NCBI GenBank assembly: GCA_040754295.1
Contig: JBFMCQ010000001.1
Span: forward strand, 81,132 to 145,131
Length of the DNA stretch: 64,000 bases
From: Solimonas sp040754295
GTDB lineage: Bacteria > Pseudomonadota > Gammaproteobacteria > Nevskiales > Nevskiaceae
Direction: 5' to 3'
The translations under genes were made by a program, and so were the position numbers. Shown in pieces: positions 1 through 8,099 of the stretch (the first letter of the stretch is position 1; every line of letters begins with the position of its first letter). Under the pieces are notes generated by a model that worked only from the letters and a program-made list of their open reading frames with translations, was not told the origin of the DNA and did no database searches.

Positions 1-223
1 CCGGCTGGCGCTGATCGGCAGCTTCGGCATCGGCGCGCTGCTCGTCGACGAAACGCTGGCAGCGCTCGGGCAGCTCGGTCTGCTGGGCACCTTCACGGCG
101 ACGATGCTGCTGCCGCTGACCCTGCTGCTGCTCGTCGCACTGCGGCTCGCGATGCCTACGCGGCGCCCGCCCTCACCGGCACGGCCAGCGGGCGCGCCGA
201 CGCGCCACGCAGCCGTGACATGA
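1..223 (+). CDS. C-terminal end of an unidentified membrane protein (5' partial)
   Basis: An open frame enters from the window edge (codons from base 2) and stops at TGA 221-223. About 40 residues are strongly hydrophobic, with a leucine-rich stretch (TATMLLPLTLLLLVALRL) that looks like a final transmembrane helix, followed by a short Pro/Ala/Arg tail. The tail overlaps the end of the opposite-strand phosphatase by 68 bases, so the genes converge. No family can be named from this fragment. Coding status rests on the membrane-helix pattern only. Confidence 0.45.
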   Translation, partial: RLALIGSFGIGALLVDETLAALGQLGLLGTFTATMLLPLTLLLLVALRLAMPTRRPPSPARPAGAPTRHAAVT

Positions 224-851
224 GCGCGTACAGCGCCAGACTGCAGGCCCAGACGACGAAGTAGGTAAACAGCACGTCGCTGACGAAGTGCTTGCCCTGC
301 GCGACGCGCACGGCACCGATGCACAGGCCGGCGACGATGCCGGCGATGTGCCAGAAGCGTTTGCGTTGGCGGATCACGTAGCCGATGGCGAGCAGGTAGA
401 AACCCATCGCGGCATGACCGCTGACGAAGGAGCAGTTGCTGCGACAGCCTTCGCCGATCCTGCCGGCAGCGACGAAATCCTGGACACCGCCGAACTGCGC
501 GGTCTGGATCGGCCGCGGCCGTCCCCAGTTGTTCTTGAACAGGTTGTGCGTCGCCAGACCCGGACCGATCGCCAGCGCCAGCAGCAGAAACCACGCGGCC
601 GGACGCATGTGCGCCAGGCTTTCGCGCCAGACATAGCTGCAGGCGGCGATTCCGATCAGCACCGCCGCGTAGGCGATGGAGAAGAAATTGACGCTGCGAT
701 AGACCGTCATCGTCAGCCAGTGCTCCTTCAGAAAGAAGCCCTGGTCCGGCTCGAACAGCGCATGGCTGGCGGCCAGGTCCAGCTCCGGCCAGAGATTGAA
801 CAGCAGCAGGAACAGGATGATCAGCACGGCTTGCGGAACGACGGCTGGCAT
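156..851 (-). CDS. PAP2-family membrane phosphatase
   Basis: A 231-residue integral membrane protein of the type 2 phosphatidic acid phosphatase superfamily, which dephosphorylates lipid phosphates (phosphatidic acid, undecaprenyl pyrophosphate or lipid A, depending on the member). All three signature motifs are visible: K-x6-RP in KNNWGRPRP, SGH in FVSGHAAMG, and R-x5-H-x3-D in RVAQGKHFVSD. About five or six hydrophobic segments surround them. I chose the ATG at 851 (MPAVVPQ), which opens directly into the first helix; the same frame runs on to 1124 but that extension is basic, low-complexity and unlike the family. The substrate cannot be read from sequence. Upstream on the same strand is a possible broken reading frame. 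Confidence 0.85.
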   Translation of the reverse strand: MPAVVPQAVLIILFLLLFNLWPELDLAASHALFEPDQGFFLKEHWLTMTVYRSVNFFSIAYAAVLIGIAACSYVWRESLAHMRPAAWFLLLALAIGPGLATHNLFKNNWGRPRPIQTAQFGGVQDFVAAGRIGEGCRSNCSFVSGHAAMGFYLLAIGYVIRQRKRFWHIAGIVAGLCIGAVRVAQGKHFVSDVLFTYFVVWACSLALYALMSRLRGASARPLAVPVRAGAA

Positions 852-856
852 GGCAG

Positions 857-1124
857 TTACCGGGGTCGAACGAGAAAGGGGTGGAGGACGAGGCTGTAGT
901 CGGCCCGCAGCGCGACGCGCACCGGGGGGCAGGGCCTGCACCGGCCCGAACAGCGTTTCCAGGCACTCCTCGGCGGCCGCGCTGCGGCTGACGTACAGCC
1001 ACCGCGACGCTGCCCCCGGGCGGTGACCGCGAAGGCCGCCGTAGCGACCGGCAACGCCGCCTGCAGGCTCGCGGCGCGGGCGTCGCTTCTCCTCGATGCG
1101 ATCGATGGCAGCCAGCAGGCTCAT
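857..1124 (-). pseudogene. Possible frameshifted small gene upstream of the PAP2 phosphatase
   Basis: An ATG at 1124 starts MSLLAAIDRIEEKRR, which reads like a genuine N-terminus, but protein-like segments then alternate between two frames: LQAALPVATAAFAVTARG in the +1 frame, YVSRSAAAEECLETLFG in the first frame, VALRADYSLVLHPF again in the +1 frame. That frame stops at about 857, six bases before the phosphatase start, as expected for an upstream operon gene. Either a decayed gene of roughly 90 codons, an assembly with indel errors, or chance. No family recognised. Confidence 0.25.
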
Positions 1125-1410
1125 GCGGGGATGGCGTCCTACGGTGTCGTGGTGAATGCAGCCGGGGCGGGACCCGCGCGCGGGCGCAGTCTACTTTGGC
1201 CGCGGCCTCGATGCACTCGTGCCGCGCCGGCGAAGGCCCGGTAGCGGCCGGCGAGAGGTCCGGGCGGGGCTCGTACCGCTCATCCGGCGATCGCCACCTC
1301 GTGTCACCGCCAGCGCCGCATACGCCGTCCCCCGCAGTATGTTTTGCTCACTGTCTTCGCCAACGCTCCGACTGCACAGTAGGCCGACGCGAGCAACCGT
1401 CTCTCCCCCC

Positions 1411-1473
1411 AACCCGGATCTCCCCAACCTTCCGGGTTACTCGGGCCAAGCCTTACGGCTTGGCCTTTTTTTT
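1411..1473 (+). ncRNA. Candidate 3' end of a small RNA (two hairpins plus U-tract)
   Basis: No plus-strand gene lies just upstream, yet two stable hairpins sit in tandem. The first pairs AACCCGGA (1411-1418) with TCCGGGTT (1431-1438) around a 12-base loop; the second is a 9-bp GC-rich stem followed by eight T. Hairpin plus terminator without an open frame is the usual look of a free small RNA or an untranslated leader. The 5' end and promoter are not identifiable; I could not match it to 6S, 4.5S or tmRNA. The rest of 1125-1591 shows no gene. Confidence 0.3.
1444..1473 (+). terminator. Rho-independent terminator
   Basis: Perfect 9-bp stem GGCCAAGCC (1444-1452) / GGCTTGGCC (1457-1465) with a TTAC loop and eight consecutive T (1466-1473). 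It lies 118 bases upstream of the rubredoxin start and ends a transcript that contains no recognisable protein gene. Confidence 0.8.
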
Positions 1474-1591
1474 GGCACAGCGGCGCCCTGCGCAAGAGCC
1501 GGGCCGCCGGTGTCCTGGGGATTTGGAACAATCACTGGATCGCTTTGCGGTAACATGCGCCGCCTTTTTTTGCACGACCCGCGAGAGTTCC

Positions 1592-1765
1592 ATGCAGTAC
1601 AAGAAATGGCGCTGCCTGATCTGCGACTTCGTCTACGAGGAAGAAAAAGGTCTGCCCGAAGAAGGCATTGCGCCAGGCACGCGTTGGGAGGACGTACCGG
1701 AGAGCTGGACCTGCCCGGACTGCGGCGCGTCGAAGTCCGACTTCATGATGGTCGAGGCCGACTGA
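1592..1765 (+). CDS. Rubredoxin
   Basis: A 57-residue rubredoxin, a small cytoplasmic iron protein carrying one Fe in a Cys4 site and passing electrons to partners such as alkane hydroxylases or peroxide/superoxide-reducing enzymes. The two CxxC ligand pairs are clear: CLIC near residue 8 and CPDC near residue 41, with the usual aromatic core (Y3, W6, F13, Y15, W32, W39) and the acidic surface. Length is exactly typical. The ATG at 1592 opens MQYKKWRC, the standard N-terminus; longer in-frame extensions upstream cross the terminator and are rejected. The partner is not in the window; chloride-transporter and glucan genes follow on the same strand without obvious functional link. Confidence 0.95.
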   Translation: MQYKKWRCLICDFVYEEEKGLPEEGIAPGTRWEDVPESWTCPDCGASKSDFMMVEAD

Positions 1766-1828
1766 AGCGAGCGGTACGATTCGTGCTTACCCGGCGGCGG
1801 GTCTGCGGCACGGTGGGCCGCCGCCTGC

Positions 1829-3232
1829 ATGGCAGCCGCCCGATACGAATCCGATGACCGATCCTTCACACGCGGCGACGCACCACCCGGCTCGGCGATG
1901 CCGGCGCGCGGTCTGAATCGACGGCTGCGCGGCCGCTGGCGCGTCGCCTGGCGGCGGTGGCGCCCGCGCGTCGCCTACTGGTCGGCAGCGGCCGGCATCG
2001 GCCTCGCGGCGGCGGCTTTCGCCTGGGGCGCCGAGTCGGTGCAGCATCTGTTCTTCGCGCTCAACGAGCGCTTGCCCTGGCTGCCGCTGCTGCTGACGCC
2101 GCTGGGCATGGTGGCCGTGGCCTGGGCAACCCTGCGCGTGGCGCCGGCCGCGGCCGGCAGCGGCATTCCGCAGGTGCTCGCCGCGTTGCGCAACGAAGGG
2201 CGCGCGCTGCGCGAGCAATTGCTGGCGCTGCGCACTGCGGCGGTCAAGATGCTGTTCACGGTCGTCGGCATGGCCTGCGGCGCATCGGTCGGTCGCGAGG
2301 GTCCGACGGTGCAGATCGGTGCGGCGATCGCCAACGTGGTCGGCAGCCGCAGCCGTCACCCCGGCGTGCAGCGCAGCCTGATCCTCGCCGGCGGCGCGGC
2401 AGGCATCGCCGCCGCCTTCAATACGCCGGTCGCCGGCATCGTCTTCGCGTTCGAGGAGCTCGCGAGCAGCCTCGAGGAGCGCGCCAGCGGCACGCTGCTG
2501 CTGCTGGTGATCATCGCCGCGGTCGTCGCGATGTCGCTGCTCGGACAGCGTGTCTACCTCGGCGTCGTCGATGCGCATCTGGTGCACTGGGACGAATGGC
2601 GCGCGGTGCTGATCTGCGGTGTCGTCGGCGGCCTCGCCGGCGGCGTATTCAGCCGGCTGCTGTACGCGGGCTCGCGCCAACTACGTCGCCTGCGCGTCCG
2701 CTATGGCTGGCGCGTGCCGGCGGCCTGCGGCCTCGCCGTCGCCATGCTCGGCCTGCTCTCGCTCGGCAGCAGCTACGGCAGCGGCTACAAGGAAACGCTC
2801 ACGGCGCTACAGACGCCGCAGGCGCTGTCGCCGTTCTATCCGCTGTTCAAGGCCGCGGCGACGCTGCTGTCGTACCTGAGCGGCATCCCCGGCGGCGTGT
2901 TCTCGCCGTCGCTCGCGGTCGGCGCCGGGATCGGTGCCGACCTCGCGCGCCTGATCGACTTCGCTCCGGCCGCCGCCGTCGTGCTGCTGGCGATGAGCGC
3001 CTACTTCGCCGGCGTCACGCAAACGCCGCTGACCGCCGCCGTGATCGTGTCCGAGATGACGCTCGACCAGCGCATGATTCTGCCGCTGATGGCGGCGAGT
3101 CTGCTCGCTGCCGGCATCGCGCGTCTGATCTGGCGCGATTCTCTGTACCGCGCGCTGATGCGCGACATTCTCGCCGACAACGCCGAGGCGCGGCCGCCGC
3201 CCGCGGCGGCGCCACCGAACCCGCGGTCCTGA
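1829..3232 (+). CDS. clcA: ClC-family chloride channel / H+-Cl- exchanger
   Basis: Up to 467 residues with the selectivity-filter motifs of the ClC family: GSGIPQ, GREGPTVQ and GGVFSPSLAVG, spread over ten or more hydrophobic helices. The gating glutamate is present in GREGP, and the EE pair in the segment AFEELASS matches the internal proton glutamate of E. coli ClcA, so proton-coupled exchange is more likely than a passive channel. There is no CBS domain. Bacterial members serve in acid resistance. Starts at 1829 or at ATG 1898 (MPARGLNRRL) are both possible; the first 23 residues look unlike a conserved part, so the shorter form is a real alternative. Stands just ahead of the glucan/trehalose cluster. 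Confidence 0.88.
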   Translation: MAAARYESDDRSFTRGDAPPGSAMPARGLNRRLRGRWRVAWRRWRPRVAYWSAAAGIGLAAAAFAWGAESVQHLFFALNERLPWLPLLLTPLGMVAVAWATLRVAPAAAGSGIPQVLAALRNEGRALREQLLALRTAAVKMLFTVVGMACGASVGREGPTVQIGAAIANVVGSRSRHPGVQRSLILAGGAAGIAAAFNTPVAGIVFAFEELASSLEERASGTLLLLVIIAAVVAMSLLGQRVYLGVVDAHLVHWDEWRAVLICGVVGGLAGGVFSRLLYAGSRQLRRLRVRYGWRVPAACGLAVAMLGLLSLGSSYGSGYKETLTALQTPQALSPFYPLFKAAATLLSYLSGIPGGVFSPSLAVGAGIGADLARLIDFAPAAAVVLLAMSAYFAGVTQTPLTAAVIVSEMTLDQRMILPLMAASLLAAGIARLIWRDSLYRALMRDILADNAEARPPPAAAPPNPRS

Positions 3233-3246
3233 CCGCAAAAAAACCT

Positions 3247-3323
3247 TTCGCCACAGAGCCCACGGAGAGAACACAGACATGACGCGCCGTTTCTCTCGGG
3301 GTTCTTGTGTACTCTGTGGCGAA
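3247..3323. repeat. Imperfect palindrome with 12-bp perfect arms between clcA and glgX
   Basis: TTCGCCACAGAG (3247-3258) is repeated as its exact reverse complement CTCTGTGGCGAA (3312-3323). Between them the inner parts also partly pair (GAGAACACAGA with TTCTTGTGT). The arms resemble the CACAGAG-type intergenic palindromes seen dispersed in many bacterial genomes. It lies entirely in the spacer and ends 20 bases before glgX, so it would fold in the mRNA leader. Confidence 0.7.
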
Positions 3324-3343
3324 TCGCTCCTGTCACACGCGAC

Positions 3344-5449
3344 ATGAAAGTCTGGCCCGGCACCCCTTATCCGCTCGGCGCCACCTTCGACGGCGCTGGC
3401 ACCAACTTCTCGCTGTTCTCGGAGGTTGCGCAACGCGTGGAGCTGTGCCTGTTCGGGCGCGATGGCACGGAAACGCGCATCGATCTGCCGGAGGTGACCG
3501 GGTACTGCTGGCATGCCTACCTGCCCGACGTGCAGCCGGGCCAGCGCTACGGCTTCCGCGTCCACGGACCGTGGGCGCCCCAGGACGGGCATCGTTGCAA
3601 TCCGGCGAAGCTGCTGCTCGACCCGTACGCAAAGTCCTTCGACGGCCAGGTCCAGTGGCACGACGCGGTATTCCCGTACCGCATCGGCAAGGGACCGGAC
3701 GTGAAGAGCGACCGCGACAGCGCGCGCCATATGCCCAAGTGCATCGTCGCGCAGCCGCATTTCCAGTGGGACGGCGACTACCGGCTGCACCGTCCCGGAC
3801 ACGAAACCGTCATCTACGAAACCCACGTCAAGGGCTTCACCGTGCGCATGGAGGCGATCCCCGTGGAGCTGCGCGGCACCTACGCCGGACTCGCGCATCC
3901 GGCGGCGATCGAGCATCTGACCAAGCTCGGCATCACCGCCGTCGAGCTGATGCCGGCGCACCAGTTCGTGCACGACCGCCACCTCGTCGACCGCGGTCTG
4001 CGCAACTACTGGGGCTACAACACGATCGGCTATTTCGCCCCGCACAACGAGTACGCGGCGGACAAGCGCCCCGGCGCGGTCGTCGCGGAGTTCAAGCAGA
4101 TGGTGCGCGCACTGCACCGCGCCGGCATCGAGGTGATTCTCGACGTCGTCTACAACCACACCGCCGAGGGCAATCACCTCGGTCCGATGCTGTCGTTCCG
4201 CGGCATCGACAACGCCGCGTACTACCGGCTCGAGGACGACCGGCGCTATTACAAGGACTACACCGGCACCGGCAACAGCCTCAACATGCGCCATCCGCAC
4301 GTGCTGCAGCTGATCATGGATTCGCTGCGCTACTGGGTGCTGGAGATGCACGTCGACGGCTTCCGCTTCGATCTCGCGGCCACGCTCGCGCGCGAGCTGC
4401 ACGACGTCGACCGCCTGTCGGCGTTCTTCGACCTCGTGCAGCAGGATCCGGTCGTGAGTCAGGTCAAGCTGATCGCCGAGCCCTGGGACGTCGGCGAGGG
4501 CGGCTACCAGGTCGGCAACTTCCCGCCGGTGTGGTCGGAGTGGAACGGCCGCTACCGCGACTGCGTGCGCGACTTCTGGCGCGACCAGGGCGCCACGCTC
4601 GGCGAGTTCGCCTACCGCATCACCGGCAGCTCCGATCTCTACGCCGGCACGACGCGCACTCCGTTCGCGAGCGTCAACTTCATCACCGCACACGACGGCT
4701 TCACGCTGCGCGACCTGGTTTCGTACAACAGCAAGCACAACACCGCCAACGGCGAAGACAACCGCGACGGCAGCGACGACAACCGGTCGTGGAACTGCGG
4801 CGTCGAGGGTCCGACCGACGATCCGCAGATCCTGCAACTGCGCGCGCGCCAGGTGCGCAACATGCTGGCGACACTGATGCTCTCACAGGGCATCCCGATG
4901 CTGCTCGGCGGCGACGAGATCGGACGCACACAGGGCGGCAACAACAATGCCTACTGCCAGGACAACGAGATCTCCTGGTACGACTGGGACAACGCCGACC
5001 AAGACCTGCTCGCGTTCTGTCGCGAGCTGATCGCCTTCCAGCACGCACATCCGGTATTCCGCCGCCGCCACTGGTTCCACGGCCGCCCGATCCACGGCAG
5101 CGCCTGCACCGACATTGCCTGGTTCGCCCCGGACGGCACGCAGATGGCCGAGCAGGACTGGGGCGCAGGCGAAGCACGCACGCTCGGCGTGTTCCTCAAC
5201 GGCCACGAGATTCCCAACCCGAACCCCAAGGGCGATCCGGTCGCCGACGACAATTTCTTCCTGATCTTCAACGCGCACCCTGAAGCGCGGAGCGTCGTCC
5301 TGCCCGGTGAGCCCTGGGCTCGCCGCTGGCGGCTCGTGCTCGATACGGCGGTGGGCTGGCTCGACGCGCAGAAGACGGCGGCGGCGGCCGGCGGCAGCAG
5401 CGTGGACATCGCGGGGCGCGGGCTGCAGGTGTACTGCGATGCCGGTTGA
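3344..5449 (+). CDS. glgX: Glycogen debranching enzyme GlgX (isoamylase-type, GH13)
   Basis: A 701-residue cytoplasmic enzyme that hydrolyses alpha-1,6 branches of glycogen limit dextrins. An N-terminal CBM48-like domain (GTPYPLGATFDGAGTNFSLF) precedes a GH13 barrel. The catalytic triad is visible: nucleophile D343 in DGFRFDLA, acid E379 in IAEPWD, and D451 in TAHDGF. The ATG at 3344 gives the usual MKVWPG-PYPLGA start; the 13 codons upstream in frame fall in the palindromic spacer. It overlaps treY by 11 bases, so it feeds linear maltodextrins to the TreY/TreZ trehalose route translated from the same message. In archaea and bacteria a TreX/GlgX enzyme next to treYZ has exactly this role. Confidence 0.95.
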   Translation: MKVWPGTPYPLGATFDGAGTNFSLFSEVAQRVELCLFGRDGTETRIDLPEVTGYCWHAYLPDVQPGQRYGFRVHGPWAPQDGHRCNPAKLLLDPYAKSFDGQVQWHDAVFPYRIGKGPDVKSDRDSARHMPKCIVAQPHFQWDGDYRLHRPGHETVIYETHVKGFTVRMEAIPVELRGTYAGLAHPAAIEHLTKLGITAVELMPAHQFVHDRHLVDRGLRNYWGYNTIGYFAPHNEYAADKRPGAVVAEFKQMVRALHRAGIEVILDVVYNHTAEGNHLGPMLSFRGIDNAAYYRLEDDRRYYKDYTGTGNSLNMRHPHVLQLIMDSLRYWVLEMHVDGFRFDLAATLARELHDVDRLSAFFDLVQQDPVVSQVKLIAEPWDVGEGGYQVGNFPPVWSEWNGRYRDCVRDFWRDQGATLGEFAYRITGSSDLYAGTTRTPFASVNFITAHDGFTLRDLVSYNSKHNTANGEDNRDGSDDNRSWNCGVEGPTDDPQILQLRARQVRNMLATLMLSQGIPMLLGGDEIGRTQGGNNNAYCQDNEISWYDWDNADQDLLAFCRELIAFQHAHPVFRRRHWFHGRPIHGSACTDIAWFAPDGTQMAEQDWGAGEARTLGVFLNGHEIPNPNPKGDPVADDNFFLIFNAHPEARSVVLPGEPWARRWRLVLDTAVGWLDAQKTAAAAGGSSVDIAGRGLQVYCDAG

Positions 5450-8099
5450 GCCGCGTGCGGCCTACCGCGTACAGCTGCGGCCCGGCTTCGGCCTCGACGC
5501 CGGTGCGCAGATCGCACCGTATCTGGCGAAGCTCGGCGTCAGCCACTTCTTCGCGTCACCCTATCTGCAGGCCGCGCCGGGCAGCCAGCACGGCTACGAC
5601 ATCGTCGATCCGACCCGCGTCAATGCCGAGCTCGGCGGCGAGGACGCGCATGCGCGCCTGTGCGCGGCGCTGGCCGCCCACGGGCTCGCGCAGATGCTCG
5701 ACATCGTCCCCAACCACATGGCCGTCGCCGGGCGCGCCAATCCGTGGTGGTGGGACGTGCTCGAGCACGGGCCGTCGAGCCGCTACGCGACGTTCTTCGA
5801 TGTCGACTGGGAGTCGCCCGAGCAGCGCCTGCAGAACAAGGTGCTGCTGCCGGTGCTCGGCGATCAGTACGGCCGCGTGCTCGAAGCCGGCGAGATCCGC
5901 CTGCGCCACGCCGGCGGCGAGCTCACGCTGCATTATCACGAGCACGCGTTCCCGGTCGATCCGGCCACGCTCGAACCGCTGCTCGCGACGGCCGCCGTGC
6001 GCTGCGGCTCGGAGGTGCTCGGCTTTCTTGCCGACGCCTGCGGGCGCCTGCCGCAGGCCACCGCGACCGGCCGCGGCGCGGTCGACCGTCGCCAGCGCAA
6101 TGCGATGGTAATCCACGACATGCTCGCGCGCCTGTGCCATGACGAGCCGGTCGTCGCCGCGGCGATCGATGCGGCGGTCACCCATCTCAACAGCGAGCCC
6201 GACGCGCTCGACGCGCTGCTCGATCGCCAGAATTATCGGCTCGCGTACTGGCGCACCGCCGGTCGCGATCTCGGCTACCGGCGCTTCTTCGACATCAACA
6301 CGCTGGCGGGTCTGCGTGTCGAGGACGAGGAAGTGTTCGAGCAGACCCACGGGCGCGTCGTCGACTGGGTCGCACGCGGGGCGCTGGCTGCGCTGCGCGT
6401 CGACCATCCCGACGGCCTGCGCAATCCGGCACAGTATTTCTATCGGCTGCGCAAAGCCTGTCCGCAGGCCTGGATCGTCGCCGAGAAGATCCTGTCGCCG
6501 GACGAATCCCTGCCGGACGACTGGCCGATTGCCGGCACGACCGGCTACGAGTTCCTCAACCTCGCCACGGGTCTGTTCGTCGATCCTGCCGGAGAGGCGC
6601 CTTTGACCGCCCTCTACGCCGAGCTTTGCGGCGAGACCGCGGATTTCGCGACGATCGCGCAGAGCTGCAAGCGCGAGGTGCTGACCGAGCTGCTCGGCAG
6701 CGAGCTGAACCGGCTCACCGCGCTGCTCCTGACGATCTGCGAGCGCCACCGCCGCCACCGCGACTACACGCGCCACGAGCTGCACGAGGCGCTGCGCGAG
6801 ACGGCGGTGTGCATGCCGGTCTACCGCACCTACGTGCGCTACCCCGACGGCGTCGTTGCCGACGCCGACCGGCGCTGCATCGACGCGGCGATCGCGCAGG
6901 TGATCGCCGCGCGGCCCGACCTCGACGCCGAGCTACTGCGCTTCCTGCGCGATCTGCTGCTGCTGCGCGTGCCCGGTGCGCTCGAAGGCGAGCTGGCGAT
7001 GCGCTTCCAGCAGCTGACCGGACCGGCGACCGCCAAGGGCATCGAGGACACCGCGCTGTACCGCTACCACCGTCTGGTCTGCCTCAACGAAGTCGGCGGC
7101 GATCCGGGGCACTTCGGCACCCGTCCGGATCGGTTCCACGCGTTCTGCAGCGAGGTTCAGCAGCGGCGTCCGCAAACGCTGCTGACGACGTCCAATCACG
7201 ACACCAAGCGCTCGGGAGACGTGCGCGCACGCCTGGCGCTGCTCTCCGAAATCCCCGCGCACTGGGCCGCCGCGGTGCAGCGCTGGATCGCGCAGAACGC
7301 ACGGCACCGGCGCCATGAGCTGCCGGACCGCAATACCGAGTACCTGCTCTACCAGACGCTGGTCGGCACCTGGCCGATCGCGCGCGCGCGCCTCGACGCC
7401 TATCTGCTCAAGGCGGTGCGCGAGGCCAAGCAGCACACCTCCTGGCTGCGCCCGGAGCCGGCCTACGAAGAGGCGCTGCAGGCTTTCACCGCCGCGGTGC
7501 TCGCCGACGAGGCGTTTTGCGCCGATCTCGCCGCCTTCGTCTCACCGCTGGTCTGGCCCGGCCGCATCAACGGGCTGGCGCAGACCTTGCTGAAGCTCAC
7601 TGCACCGGGTGTCCCGGAGATTTATCAGGGCACCGAGCTCTGGAACTTGTCGCTGGTGGATCCGGACAATCGCAGACCCGTGGACTTCGCGCTGCGCGAG
7701 CGGCTGCTCGACGCGCTGCCGCAGCTCGCACCCGAGGAGCTCGTCGCGCGTGCCGACGACGGCCTGCCGAAGCTGGCCGTGGTCGCAGGCGCGCTCGCGC
7801 TGCGCCGCGAGCACCCGGCGCCGTTTGGCGTCGACGGCGGCTTTCTGCCGCTCAAGAGCGCCGGTGCGAAGGCCGGGCATGCGCTCGCTTATCTGCGCGG
7901 CGGCGAAGTCGCCGTCATCGTGCCGCGCCTGGTGCTCGGCCTGGGCGGAGACTGGGCCGATACCACGCTCGCGCTGCCGCGCGGCCGCTGGCGCAATCGC
8001 TTCACCGGCGAGCACATCGACGGCGGTCCGGTGCGGCTCGCCGAGCTGCTGCGCCGGTTTCCGGTCGCGCTGCTCGCGCGCGAGGAGCCGGCTGCGTGA
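5439..8099 (+). CDS. treY: Malto-oligosyltrehalose synthase TreY
   Basis: An 886-residue GH13 intramolecular transglucosylase that turns the reducing-end maltose of a maltodextrin into trehalose, giving malto-oligosyltrehalose. The start MPVEPRAAYRVQL matches the family, with the hallmark GYDIVDPTRVN early on and a long inserted barrel. Catalytic residues: nucleophile in ALRVDHPDGL (D322), acid in IVAEKIL, third carboxylate in TSNHDTKRSGD; the C-terminal PGVPEIYQGTELW motif is also typical. Its start lies inside the end of glgX and its TGA overlaps the GTG start of treZ, so translation of the three genes is coupled. Length is normal for bacterial TreY. The product is the substrate of the next gene. 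Confidence 0.96.
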   Translation: MPVEPRAAYRVQLRPGFGLDAGAQIAPYLAKLGVSHFFASPYLQAAPGSQHGYDIVDPTRVNAELGGEDAHARLCAALAAHGLAQMLDIVPNHMAVAGRANPWWWDVLEHGPSSRYATFFDVDWESPEQRLQNKVLLPVLGDQYGRVLEAGEIRLRHAGGELTLHYHEHAFPVDPATLEPLLATAAVRCGSEVLGFLADACGRLPQATATGRGAVDRRQRNAMVIHDMLARLCHDEPVVAAAIDAAVTHLNSEPDALDALLDRQNYRLAYWRTAGRDLGYRRFFDINTLAGLRVEDEEVFEQTHGRVVDWVARGALAALRVDHPDGLRNPAQYFYRLRKACPQAWIVAEKILSPDESLPDDWPIAGTTGYEFLNLATGLFVDPAGEAPLTALYAELCGETADFATIAQSCKREVLTELLGSELNRLTALLLTICERHRRHRDYTRHELHEALRETAVCMPVYRTYVRYPDGVVADADRRCIDAAIAQVIAARPDLDAELLRFLRDLLLLRVPGALEGELAMRFQQLTGPATAKGIEDTALYRYHRLVCLNEVGGDPGHFGTRPDRFHAFCSEVQQRRPQTLLTTSNHDTKRSGDVRARLALLSEIPAHWAAAVQRWIAQNARHRRHELPDRNTEYLLYQTLVGTWPIARARLDAYLLKAVREAKQHTSWLRPEPAYEEALQAFTAAVLADEAFCADLAAFVSPLVWPGRINGLAQTLLKLTAPGVPEIYQGTELWNLSLVDPDNRRPVDFALRERLLDALPQLAPEELVARADDGLPKLAVVAGALALRREHPAPFGVDGGFLPLKSAGAKAGHALAYLRGGEVAVIVPRLVLGLGGDWADTTLALPRGRWRNRFTGEHIDGGPVRLAELLRRFPVALLAREEPAA

